Part shown: in pieces, positions 19,262 to 30,310 of the stretch | How the letters are laid out: the number at the start of each line of letters is the position of its first letter | Position numbering within the stretch: the stretch's first letter is position 1 | NCBI GenBank assembly: GCA_964030475.1 | Contig: CAXIPT010000042.1 | Coordinates: forward strand, 50,313 to 114,312 | Length of the DNA: 64,000 nt | Direction: 5' to 3' | Source of the DNA: Tethya wilhelma | Taxonomy: Eukaryota; Porifera; Demospongiae; Tethyida; Tethyidae | Position numbers and translations under genes: made by a program | The notes under the pieces: generated by a model | Seen by the model: the letters and a program-made list of their open reading frames with translations, nothing else | Database searches by the model: none | What the model was told of the DNA's origin: nothing

Positions 19262-19582
19262 GAAACTTGGGTCACCGGTCAGAGCAAATAAAACAACAGT
19301 GTGTGTGTGTGTTAAACTCTGCCTACAAGACCCGAAAACAGGTCGCCGGTCAGAGCAAATAAAAACAACAGTGTGTGTGTGTGTTTGTGTGAAACTCTGC
19401 CTACAAGACCCGAAAACAGGTCGCCGGTCAGAGCAAATAGAAACAACAGTGTGTGTGAAACTCTGCCTACAAGACCCGAAAACAGGTCGCCGGCCAGAGC
19501 AAATAGAAACAACAGTGTGTGTGTGTGTAACTCTGCCTACAAGACCCGAAAACAGGTCGCCGGCCAGAGCAAATATCAGTGT
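19262..19582. repeat. Minisatellite, about 70-80 bp unit, about 5 copies
   Basis: Repeated unit: GGTCGCCGGTCAGAGCAAAT, then AACAACAGTGTGTG of variable GT number, then CTCTGCCTACAAGACCCG and AAAACA. Unit length varies through the internal GT tract; later units read CGGCCAGAGC in place of CGGTCAGAGC. Open frames through it (19260-19592) are repeats, not genes. Confidence 0.9.
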
Positions 19583-20281
19583 GTGTGACTAAAAATTATT
19601 TCCTACAAGACCGTGCAGACCCTGTCCAATTTCAAAACATAAATTTATTTGAGATAAATCCATTGCTATACCTGATCTTAGCACATAACCGTTCAAATAT
19701 AGACAAAAAAGCATTGGGACATAAATGTATAAATGATTTGTACACTACAGCCAACTTACACTTTCTAAACAAACTTGTCCATGGAGCTGAACGACGGCAG
19801 GGCAAGCGCACTACTATTCACCGAGTCCCAGGTGTACAAAAGGATGGTAGAAGCGTTTTCCTGGCCCACATCTCTTCAGCAAACGTTCTTCATCAGTCTT
19901 GGCGCCCAACTTTCACCACAAGCCCTTATTTTGTGTAAAAAAGCGCGCTTGCGAATGAACACCAAAAATCCTACGAGCGACCACGCCTCAAAGTAGGCGA
20001 GGTCGAACAATTTTCCGTTTATCTAGTCCGTAGTTTCATTAAACAGGAAGTCCGTGTCATGTCCAGCGTTGTATGGGCCATTTCTGGCAATGTTCTGTGG
20101 CTTATATAATTATATGTACAAAGTGTACGTACCATTTACATCACTATGAAAGAATCAGTATCCTATTACTCACCATAATTGATACAACAAAGAGGAATGA
20201 CCTGAGATTGAAATGGACAGCTATGTGTTGGCCGAACATCCACTACACAAACACATTCATGGTCATACCACCTGGACATTA
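19583..20281. other. No gene recognised
   Basis: A short open frame at 19579-19938 starts inside the minisatellite and has no recognised domain. Nothing else supported. Confidence 0.4.
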
Positions 20282-20650
20282 CAGTGGCGTATCCAGCATG
20301 GTGCTCAGGGTGCTCGAGCACCCCCCAGCGCAGCTCAGAAAATAATGACGTCATCGCACGTAAAGCAGCGCTCAAGACGAGCGCAGTTCAATAAATTATG
20401 CTTGAAATAAATAAAATACAAGCTAATAAGACTTTAAATTCACTTTCAAGAGTGAAATTTTACATAAGATTGGAGAAAAGGCCGAAAAAACTGCAGAACA
20501 CGATGCCATCTCCGGTGCAATCGCATGAATAACTATTAATAATTTTGCTCACGTGATGCAAAAGTGGGCATGGCTACCCTAAAATTTCCAGGCGCTTTGC
20601 GCCTGCATTATATCAGCATCCCCATAACTGAAATTCTAGATACGCCACTG
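20282..20650. mobile_element. hAT-like MITE, 369 bp, 5-bp TSD
   Basis: Ends CAGTGGCGTATCCAG and CTAGATACGCCACTG are imperfect inverted repeats, flanked by CATTA (20277-20281 and 20651-20655). No coding capacity. Terminus and TSD style are shared with 47567-47928. Confidence 0.75.
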
Positions 20651-20969
20651 CATTATTCATACCTTGTGGTAGACCACAAAACAAGATTGTAGAATGTCTC
20701 TATTGACATAGTCACTACCTTTACCATGAGCTCTTTATGAGTGGTCTGCATGAGCAGCGTCGTCTGCATGTGTCTCAAGTCTCAGGTGCCCTTTCTCTAG
20801 CTCTCTTCAGATTATGCGTAATTTCGCAAATGTATACATCTATAATATACATGTGGCCAGCAGAGAGAGCAAAACCCCTGGACTATTAATTACCATTCAA
20901 ACTTTGATTCATTACAATGTATCGAATGTATCCATGCACCATGTACAAATTGCAGTTACAACGACCATG

Positions 20970-23160
20970 TTGCTCACTTAGGCTCTTGCTTAGGCTCCTC
21001 CCCCTCGATTATTAATTAATTTTAATCTATCCATACTGATTTATTTGTCTGTAGTTGTATATCTTCCACTTGTCTATTTTGATTTTGAATGTTTGGATTT
21101 GGGTTCGAGTTTTCGTCTGTGATGTTGCATGATGTCATCATCATCATCATCACTTTCTTTCCTTCACTGGCTTCCATGTTTGGACAAATCTAGTAACATA
21201 CTCACTACTATGGAAGGCTAGCTGTTATCATTGTGCCTTTTTTCTTGTCACTCTCTATAAACAGTCTTGAATCAAATCTGTTCAAACTTTTTTTCTGACG
21301 GACTTCATGATCAATTTTGGAAACTCGATCAATATTCTCTCTCTATAATAGTTTAGTTTTGATGATTCCTTGGTGGCCTTCATCAGCCAAAACTAGAGCA
21401 TGTTGACTAAAATTAGTTTGTATGACAATTTGAGTTCCTTCGAGAATGATATCACCATCTTCAGTCTACAATAAGACCCCCGGAAGTACATATATTTTCT
21501 TGGACATTGCCATTTGTACAGGGCATTAGGGAGTGGCCCTACACGTGGGCAGCTGTAAACAAGCAGCTATTTCTACCAGCTGTAGCTCGCACTCAGAACT
21601 GGACAGGCTAAAACCATTGTGATATTTGAATAGCTAGAGTAGGTCAAGCACTCTGGATTGATGCTAAATTTTAGCCCATAGTAAGACAAAAAAGTTGCAT
21701 ACTAAAGCTGTTTTGATGGCTACCTCAGTGTGAAGGTGACTACTTTGAAAATGGTTCAATTTAGTACTGGGCATATATGAGACCCATATTGTTGCTTTTA
21801 TGACTATATACATCTAAAACTGTAAGTATATGAACGCAACAAATCTACAGCTAAAGTATGAATGAAATCTAGCTTGCACAAAAACAGAAAAAAACACTGT
21901 AAAGAAGAAGCACTTACTTGGTCCAGGAAGGGTCCACAGAGCTCAATAACTGGTATAGAAATGTAGCCCTATACTAGCTTGTTCTACAACATACTAAAGT
22001 TTTTATTGTAAGCGCTACAGTTGTAAAGAAAAGGCAGCCATCTTTGTTAGGGATATTTCAAGGCTTCACAAAAATTTAATGATATTCATCAACTTCACAA
22101 ATGGTTCAAATCAGTACTCGATGTTTTTGAATCTGCAGCTTATATAATCCAGTTCCTGCATACTACAGCTACACTTATCTTGAACTTGGAATCCAAAAAC
22201 CGTTGCACCTTGGAGATGTCAAACTTGGAAAATCAGAAAAAGTGTCAATCAGCTTATTAAAATTGCCTATTTTGACGTCATCATTTGGCGGCGCTAGCAA
22301 ATTGACCATGTGTACGTAACCACAATACCACGTGCAGTAGTTAGGCCGCATGAGATAACAATATTCATAGACCACAAAACATCATTGTGACATGCTTCCG
22401 CTATGAATACGTAGTTTACTACGCGCTTCCGTTTGTCCAAGAAATTAGGGGTCTTATTGTAGACTGCTTTGTTGACTGTTAATTTGTCATGAACCCAATA
22501 AAAAATCTTCAATTTTGTAGCATTCATCTCTTGATCATTATACTGATCACTGTCCACTAGCTCGTTTATCTGGATCAACTCCTTGAGCTTTTGCAGAGTT
22601 TTGTCCAGCTTACTGGCTTGTTTGAAAGACATTTTGGCTAAATTTAGGCATTGAGTGAGAGGCAAGAAAGTGAACACAACTTAATTCTGCTCATTTTTTG
22701 TCAGCATGTACCACTTCGGAACACGATGTCGAAACAGAATTTTTTATACTGACTGTTTGTTTTCATCTTTCATGTGAACTGTGGTAGAGTAGTACTCTTG
22801 AAGACAGAGGTTTTATCTCTCAATGCATTTAGTTTGTCTGCAATGAGGGCATGTTTTTGAGAATTAACTCAACAGGTTTGCAATCATGTGCAGTGCACAG
22901 AGTGAAATGCGCTCCAAAAAGGTAAGTGTGCAATCTTTCAACTATATATTTAAACGATAGCAATTAAGAGCCTCCTTTTCGGTCTGTTGTTATGGCTGCT
23001 CAACAGGAGTGAGAGATCTGCTAATATAATTATAAGCAATGATTCTTCGATGCTTTTCAGAATAACTGACAGTCTGAATGGAGAGGCATCTGTGGTGCCA
23101 TAGATCACTGGTCAGTAACTTTTTGCTTCTCTAAAATGCTCACTAGTGTTCTTCATTCTA
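20970..23160. repeat. Dispersed repeat, copy 1
   Basis: Long similarity in the same orientation to 42500-43690: CTTGCTTAGGCTCCTCCCCC, GATGTCATCATCATCATC, CTTGGTGGC..TTCATCAGCC and AGCATGTACCACTTCGGAAC recur in order. This copy has about 950 bp (about 21480-22450) absent from the other. A 127-codon minus frame at 22294-22677 has no recognised domain and is only partly conserved in the other copy, so I do not call it a gene. Part of the repeat recurs again at 45428-45960. Confidence 0.7.
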
Positions 23161-23899
23161 TTGAAACTTGCTGTCTTTCTTTGCGAGCTCTCTTAAAGGT
23201 GTAGTGAAATTTCCAACACAGTTGACGCATTTTGGGGGCTTGCTAGTGTTCTTCATTCTATTGCAATTTGCTGTCTTTCTTTGTGAGCTCTCTCAAAGGT
23301 CTAGTGACATCACTGAAGTCAGGGATGAATTTAGCACAATGGCTTGGTTGCCATTCCGAGAAAGCTTAATTTCACTTCAGTTGCTGATTTTGGAGGATGG
23401 GCTGTAGCATAATTTGACGAAACTCAATCTGTTTGCTGATAAACACTAAACCCACTACTTAATGGACCACACCCCCAAAGTATTCTCAGTCATGCCTGTA
23501 CAGTTCAAAGTACACAGTTGGCTGTGATTTCTCAGCAAAGTAAGTATCCTGATTCCACGTATGTACCCTTCAAGACTTTGAACCTGGCGCTAAAATGCTA
23601 TAAATATTTGTTTCTACTTATAAAGTAAGCTTTAGTGGCTGTGGCAGCTACTTTCTGTATAATTTAGCTGAGCATGAGCACATAATATCCAACACAGTTA
23701 CTCGTTTTGGGGGGTTGCAACCTCAGAACCCCTCCCTCTAAATCCTTGCCTGGTCTCTTGTATCTTAATTCTAAGCCATAGCAAATGCAATAGTGTAACT
23801 GCATGCTCTCCGGAGCAAGGGAAAGCTGATGGTTGCTAATTCTCTCTGATTAATAGCTTGTTTAGGCATTCAAATGTCAACATATAATTATAATTTAAC

Positions 23900-24930
23900 A
23901 TCCCCATTTATTTGGGAATTACTACTAGCTGTGAGACCAAAGGTGTTGGTCCTCTCAAAAATATCAGTTGATACTTTTTCATCGATATGTAGCTAAAGTT
24001 CATAGTCTTTGAGCTTGCTGATTCCATGAAATACACTTTCATGGGTACTGATCTACTCTCAGAGGCAATTGTGTTGATCCTAACATCTATGAGACCAAGC
24101 TTGTTTGCTGTGGCATATCTCAAGAGTGTCTGATCTACGTGTACCTTGTAGAACATGGATTGTGATTGTGGATTATCAGTTTGCTTTGATCTCAACATTA
24201 GTTTTTCCCTAGTGTCATCAGACAATCCTTTGACCCATACGAATATAGATCTGACATGGGTGTCATTCTCCAGTTGTACTGGCCTGGCCGTGGGTGGGAT
24301 TGATCACTTGGAGTGCTCTTTCACTGTGGATCGATACACCCATATCAATCATCATTTTCATCTTCACACCATTGAGTTCAACTGTGCTCGATCACTATGG
24401 GGTGTCTCCCCAAGTGTGTATACACATACTCTTCATTGGTACTACTTTTGTCATTTGCAATTATGTTGGTAGATACTGCATGTGTTTGCATTTCTTTGCT
24501 ATACATGTTATTCATGTTGAGGTTGGACTATACATGCAGCGTTTGGCCTGTGAAGCACTGCTTGGCAAAATGATTTTGTTTGCGATACTTATAAATTTCC
24601 CCGAGTGGAACATGATTGACTCTCCACGCTGTTGACACTGAGTCAAGGGGTTTTGCATCTTTGAAGGGGTGTGTTTTTGTACCTGTCTGACTCTCTATTA
24701 GGAATCTATTGTCACCTGTGACATGCTGTCTTCGATCTTTTTTGCTTGTTTTTCACTGCTTTCTGGGGCTCATGCCATTGCTAGTATATCTTGTCAAGAG
24801 TCATCAGCTCCTCCCTTAGTGCATATCTCGATCCTTAATTACTTTGACTATAGGGTTCTGGATACGACAGCTGTCTTCATTGAAGTCATGCAGCTATTCA
24901 CAGTGTGTAGCAAGTTTTCACATTCTATAT
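23900..24930 (-). pseudogene. Gypsy-type gag-protease-RT remnant, copy A
   Basis: Minus-strand remnant. A protease-like segment reads VELNGVKMKMMIDMGVS, and RT entry sequence (CCTTTGGTCTCACAGCTAG region) lies near 23925. The protease triad is destroyed (DMGV). Homologous in inverted orientation to 38055-39560. Frames are interrupted throughout. Confidence 0.65.
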
Positions 24931-25338
24931 TTAGGTAGAAAGTACTATAGAGATTGGATCACCAACGGTAACGGTTTACCTCAGGTCATTATGGCCATTT
25001 CGCATAAAAAAATTATAATTCTCATCACCAATTTTAGTCTTAGTACTGACTGTTATGGCTTTTAAAGCTGCATATATATGCTTCTTCTGTTTTGCTCATC
25101 TGGAATTGACAAAGGCTTGTTTCATTTTTTCAAACACTTCAATCTAACTAGCAACAGGATCGAGGTGGATCACATGATCCCGCTATTAAAAATAACCTTC
25201 AATGTATATACATTGCAGCATGCACATAAGCATGTTTTTAGTTATACGTTTTTTGTTGTTGTTGATTTTTCTTTTCATTTGACTGCAAGCATTGCTTATA
25301 ATTTCATGACTAAACATCATATTATAAGCAAAGTTGTG

Positions 25339-25363
25339 TCCGTGTGTGTGTGTGTGTGTGTGT
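25339..25363. repeat. (GT)n microsatellite
   Basis: About 12 GT units, at the end of the arm of the inner inverted duplication. Confidence 0.9.
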
Positions 25364-25891
25364 AACGGAAGGTCACCAGAAGTAATGTGACCTCGAGCGA
25401 AAATGCTACTTTTTCTCTGGACTGTGGAGAATGCAGGCTAAGGTAGGAGTGCATGAGTAGAGAGCCAGCTTATACAGTGCTAGCCTATGATAGAACGACA
25501 GGCACTGCAAAGTTGACTAACAGTTTTTGAGATTGCTGACAAGGCTTACTCCAGTGGCATCCATATCCAACAAAGAAGCGTGATAGAGAAGCCAATCTTT
25601 CACAAATGAAGCGTAGCAAGGGGAGAACATTTGTTCCTAGGAGTCTACTTCTTTGTCGCTGTATACGAAACTTAGCTAGCCTAGCCTAGCCAGATAACGA
25701 TTTTTTTTGCTAGCTGATTGCAAAAATGGCGGAAATTGGTAATGATCGTCAGTGAAGTCAAGTTTGCGCGAATTAAATATGCGCATGCGCTTAATATGCT
25801 ACAGAAAGCTGTCTATTTCATTGGCTTACCAGTAGTACAGATTGCTGTGGGAATGCATGCATCAGATCTAGCAGTAAACATACGTATACCG

Positions 25892-26909
25892 TAGCCTCGT
25901 CCCCAGGCTCCCCTTTGACCTTTCACTCACGGAAAGGAGAAGGGGAGCCTGGTATCTGAAATCACGTGCATGACGTCGATCGTTGCCAAAGAGCAAATAC
26001 GGGGGCGCGGCGGTTTGATAAATGACGTCAAACTCTTGGTTCTGCGCAAACAGCAATATTCGCGACCGCTGAGCGCTACAAGCAGCTTCAAAACTTACAA
26101 AGAAGGGTAGTCGCTAGTAGTTTATCATCTATTAGTAGTCTACAGTTATAGAACATAACTTACTGATGCTCTAGACTACCAAAATTGGATGAAAGACGGG
26201 CTGAGCCGCTCGCACGAAGGTTTCGAGATGCCAGGATGCCAGCAGGGTTAGTTCTGTCCGTGCAGTTACTGTTTGGCATAGTTCACTCCTTAGACAGCCT
26301 AAAAATAATACTTTTACTATCGGCTTACTGTTTCTATCTGACAAAAACACAAAATCTACTGTGCATTTCATTTTGCCATACTAGCCTCACGTGGCAAGAA
26401 GCATAAAAACGTGGGCAGAGTCATTGACCACACTACATTATGCCCACGCGCAATTTTCACCGCTGTTCTATCCCCACTAGCCTCGTCCCCAGGCCCAAAA
26501 GAGGGCCTGGTATCTATTGACTGCGCATGCGCCAGTTTGTACCCAAAATCTGGGTACATCGTAAATTTCACCGTAAAATTGTCCGTATACTCTGTTGACT
26601 GGATTACGTCATAGGTATTTTTCGAAGCGCTAGGCATAGAAAAGCTAAAAGAACGCTCGTCTCTTTCCAAGCACTTACTTGATATATTTCTAGAAGAAAA
26701 AAGTGGAATAGCGGCAGTAGCCAACTCAGGTAGGACTGTAGATCAATTTATTTTTCGCTACAAATACGCGCATGCGCAGTCAGTAGACACCAGGCCCTCT
26801 TTTTTGGGGGCCTGGGAACGAGGCTATATCCCCACGTGATCTCGGATACCAGGCTCCCCTTCTCCTTTCCGTGAGTGAAAGGTCAAAGGGGAGCCTGGGG
26901 ACGAGGCTA
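25892..26909. mobile_element. TIR element with 9-bp TSD (outer, Mutator-like)
   Basis: Ends TAGCCTCGTCCCCAGGCTCC and its inverted copy, extending over about 60 bp (CCTTTGACCTTTCACTCACG and onward). Exact 9-bp target repeat CGTATACCG at 25883-25891 and 26910-26918. It contains a second element (26478-26826). No transposase frame. A 9-bp TSD with long TIRs is typical of Mutator-like elements. It lies within the end of an older fold-back element. Confidence 0.88.
26478..26826. mobile_element. TIR element with 9-bp TSD (inner, nested)
   Basis: Ends TAGCCTCGTCCCCAGGCC / GGCCTGGGAACGAGGCTA, TIRs of about 55 bp including TGACTGCGCATGCGC. Exact 9-bp TSD TATCCCCAC at 26469-26477 and 26827-26835. Same terminal family as the host element, inserted inside it. 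Confidence 0.88.
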
Positions 26910-26915
26910 CGTATA

Positions 26916-28247
26916 CCGTATAGCTCCAAATTTTCGTGGTACAATATTTTCGTGAATTTCGTGGTTTGACCGTATATCACGAAAATTTTCTCCGCGTAAA
27001 TTTAGAAAACCGTATATCGGCAATATAGAGTAAACAATCAATTTTCGGCCGTCTCAATTTTCGGACGCCGTTTCTGACTTGCCTGTAGATGCTACTGCTT
27101 CGAGACTACCACCACAAGATAGCCCATGAAAAATTACCTAGGGTTGTGCAAACTTCAAGCCCCACCCACCTACTGTAAGGCTTCCTTGCGCCGAAAAAGG
27201 GGTGTGTCCGAAGAAAAACATAAAATCGGACAAAATTATCGTATTTCGAACGGCAGCTCTAAGAGACCTATAAACTTATGCCAGAGCTGCCAAATCCGTA
27301 AATCAAGATATTCAGTCTTCCTGCTACTGATATTCCAAGAGAGAGCCTAGTTGCAACTAGCACTATCGTTATACTAAGCCAAAATATCATCGAGGTCGAG
27401 TGATCAAATTTCGGACGCCAATTTCACCGTTTTTGCTGGATTTAGGCAGCTACCCGGAAGGCAAGCAAGTTTTGAGTAGATATACATGTAGAGCAGCTTA
27501 TTGTTAGCTTTGGTATGCAGTTTGATGTTGCTTTGCCCAATATTTTGCCAGCTGTCCATATATTTCTAAGTCGCACCCATATCGGTATGGTCTGTAGGTA
27601 CGATTATGTATATTCATGGCCTACTGACATGAAAGTGGCCACAGCAACTTCCAACTGCATATAAAAGCTTTAAGTAAGCTGTTCTACATGTATATCTCAC
27701 TTGCCTCCCCAGTAGCTGCCTAAATCCAGCAAAAACAGCGAAAATTGTGTCCGAAATTTGATCACTCGACTTCAATGATATTTCGGCTTAGTATAAGGAC
27801 AGTGCTAGTTGCAACTAGGCTCTCTCTTGGAATATCAGTAGCAGGAAGACTGAACTTCTTGATATCCAGATTTGGTAGCTCTGGCATAAGTTAATAGAGC
27901 TCTTGGAGCTGCCGTTCGAAATACGATAATTTTGTCCGATTTTATGTTTTTTCGGACACACCCCTTTTTCGGCGCAAGGAAGCCTTACAGTAGGTGGGTG
28001 GGGCTTGAAGTTTGCACAACCCTAGGTAATTTTTCATGGGCTATCTTGTGGTAGTAGTCTCGAAGCAGTAGCATCTACAGGCAAGTCAGAAACGGCGTCC
28101 GAAAATTGAGACGGCCGAAAATTGATCGTTTACTCTTAGACTAATGCTATATAATTTCAGAGATCGTGATTCACGGAAATTAGCTCAAAATGGCAAAGAC
28201 AGACTTTTCACGAACTTTTTGAACAACGAAAATTTGGAGCTATACGG
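26916..28247. mobile_element. Fold-back element with long inverted arms
   Basis: Termini ACCGTATAGCTCCAAATTTT and inverted AAAATTTGGAGCTATACGGT. Inside, 27030-27480 and 27710-28135 are near-perfect inverted copies (GGCCGTCTCAATTTTCGGAC, GCCTGTAGATGCTACTGCTT and GATCACTCGAC-type words on both sides) around a loop of about 230 bp. No protein-coding domain. The terminus is shared with the small MITE at 5978-6198. Confidence 0.8.
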
Positions 28248-28329
28248 TTTTTCATACACTAGCAAGGAGCGTGGCAAGCGAAGCGAGCCACACCCCTTGT
28301 AATTAAAATCAACTTGATAAAAATTTCAG

Positions 28330-28940
28330 AGGCCAAAAGACTGTCTAAAGAGATTCTAGATGAAGCCCTTCAAGCTGGCCACGTCAAAGCACGTATCATC
28401 CTCCTTCTTCTCCTGGGATTGGCTGGAGTAGGTAAAACATGCCTAAAGCACCTTTTACTAGACAAGCCTCCACCTCCAGAGCGACACAGTACCCCCTGTG
28501 CTGAGAGACCAATTAGAACTACCATTAGATCTATAACAGGACTCAAAGCAAAAAGAAAAGAAGGCAGCTGGAAGGAAATCAGTGAAGATAAATTATTATC
28601 ATTAATCGTACAGGCCATTTTAGTGCTGGAGCGTATCACAAAGCAACGTGTTTCTGTGGACACACTGAAGCAAATTACAGAGGTCTTGCCAATTGAGAAC
28701 ATTTCAACTGATGCTACTTCAAGTAAACCCAGTAATGCATTCCCTAATGATGACACCCAACAACCCCAGGACCAGTCAGCAGACTCCAAGAAGGCAGTGG
28801 ATTCTGTTCTGGAGAAACTGATGCAACGAATCACCGAATTTCGAGATGAAGAAATTAAACAAAAGTTGGAAGCACAAAGAAGAGAAGAGAAGAGAGAATT
28901 TTCACTGCAAAAAATGGTCTGTTTTACTGCTTTAATAGTA
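28330..28940 (+). CDS. ROCO-like GTPase gene, P-loop exon (copy 1)
   Basis: After acceptor AAATTTCAG the frame reads AKRLSKEILDEALQAGHVKA and then LLLGLAGVGKTCLKHLLLD, a Walker A/G1 P-loop. A switch-like acidic/basic stretch and a Ser/Gln-rich linker follow (to about residue 190). The open frame stops at 28941, but the real exon probably ends earlier at an unrecognised donor. The mirrored exon at 35523-35812 (minus) is nearly identical up to a (GT)n tract and N. Such P-loop genes are often immune-type or ROCO GTPases in sponges; that role is inferred. Confidence 0.7.
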
Positions 28941-29134
28941 TAGGAAATCATAGAGTAAAACCTAGTTTACTCGAGTTTCACCATGCAGTAAAACTAAAGT
29001 TTACTTTACTTAGTAAACTATGGTAAATGGAATTTTAGATTACTGCAAGTTTCTAAGTGCAGTAATCCTATGCAGTAAAACATTAGTAAAGCTGTGGGAA
29101 AACTCAAAGCCTGTGGGTAGAGCAATTGATTGGN

Positions 29135-29564
29135 CACAACACCTCAGCTACCCTGTTTGTGACTCGTCTCTCTGAGAGTCTAGACAGCCGTCCTCCAGTG
29201 GAATACTACAAGGATGGCAAGCCTGTCGGTGAAGCCCAGCAGTCCAGCCTTACAACCATTGAAACCCTCAAGTGTCTAATCCGTTCCATGCAGTCTCGTT
29301 CCACTAAAGGAAGGCTTCCCAAAATCATTGTAGTCGGTACTCACAAGGACCTGATGGAGGAGTGTTCTGAGAAACTGGAGCAGAAGAACAAGAGGCTCAT
29401 TGACCTTTTGAGTGAATACTCAGAGAGCCTTGTATTCTTCTCCCAAGGTCTAAACAAGTTGATCTTCCCTGTGGACACTGCTCATCCTGGGAAAGAAGAA
29501 AAGAAGATTGCTGAAAATATCCGAGGTGTTGTTGAGCGTTCTGTCGTAGAGGAAGTAAAAATTC
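29135..29564 (+). pseudogene. ROCO-like GTPase fragment (copy 1), bounded by N on both sides
   Basis: Encodes HNTSATLFVTRLSESLDSRP, LKCLIRSMQS and IIVVGTHKDLMEEC; THKD is the G4 guanine-specificity motif. It is over 95% identical to part of 33479-35257 (minus). Single N bases at 29134 and 29565 flank it and the sequence outside does not continue the gene, so this looks like an isolated contig piece. Confidence 0.75.
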
Positions 29565-30022
29565 CNACTTGGAGTAGTTGCACCAGCTGGTAGGTCAAAA
29601 ATCGCGTCCGAATTCGATGGTGGCCGATAATTGGTGGCTTACTCTACTGGCAAGTTGCTGCATGCTCTCAAGCTCTTTTGTGTATTTGGCCTGTCGCCCC
29701 CTACGAAAACCAAGTTGTACAGGCTTTACAGTCAGTGCGTCTCGCCCGGCTTTACCGAACCCGGTCGCAGGTTGGATACTCAGCGGCTATGGTGACCCTA
29801 CCGCCAAGGTCAATACTCTGACGATGCGGGTGAATTCATCTACCCTCCACCAAACTTGTTAGCTAATACCAGCGAGGTAAGGCCCGTCACTTTAGCAGCT
29901 TGCTGCATCCATGATACTAATACTATATCTAAAAGCTGTACGAGCTTCCATAACTTAGCATTTTCCAGGCCTAGCCCAAAACCGCATTGACCCGCCCACA
30001 TTGATAACCACTCCCAACGAGT

Positions 30023-30310
30023 GACCCTGCCCCGTCCTGCCCTTCTTCGCCCTCATCCACCCTGCCCTGCCCTGCCCTGCCATGCCCTGCCCTGCTGTGC
30101 TCAGCACCTATTACCCTGCCCTGTACTGCTCTGCCTTGCCCAGCACCTATTGCCTGGATCCTCCGATTTGCTCTGCCTTGCCCTGCTCCGCCCCGCCCAG
30201 CACTTACTGCCCTTATTCTCCTCACCCTGCCTTCCCCAGCTTTCCCCAGCTTTCCCCAGCTCGCACATACTGCCCTTTGCATGCATGGTGCTCTGTCTAG
30301 CCCTGCCCAG
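30023..30310. repeat. GC-rich (CTGCC)n-type satellite
   Basis: Imperfect CTGCC/CTGCCTTGCC units interleaved with a larger word (CAGCACCTATT, CAGCACTTACTGCC, CAGCACCCACTGC). Strong C/G strand asymmetry against AT-rich surroundings. All open frames here come from the repeat. Confidence 0.85.

Noticed and set aside
19260..19592. CRISPR-like array
   Set aside because: Units are tandem without unique spacers, variable by GT number; eukaryotic context. It is a minisatellite.
22294..22677. 127-codon minus-strand frame
   Set aside because: Part of a dispersed repeat; the other copy is shorter and does not keep the frame; no domain.
24155..24635. Two overlapping plus-strand frames of 105 and 113 codons
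   Set aside because: Antisense to the Gypsy protease region; the same antisense frames recur at 47097-47322 and opposite copies B and C, as expected for shadows of a repeat.
27126..27350. Frame within the fold-back arm
   Set aside because: Constrained by the inverted repeat, with no conserved frame in the opposite arm.
29640..29870. Possible bacterial or tRNA-like segment because of GC content and a GGTCGCAGGTTGG word
   Set aside because: No cloverleaf could be drawn and no coding frame continues; left unassigned.
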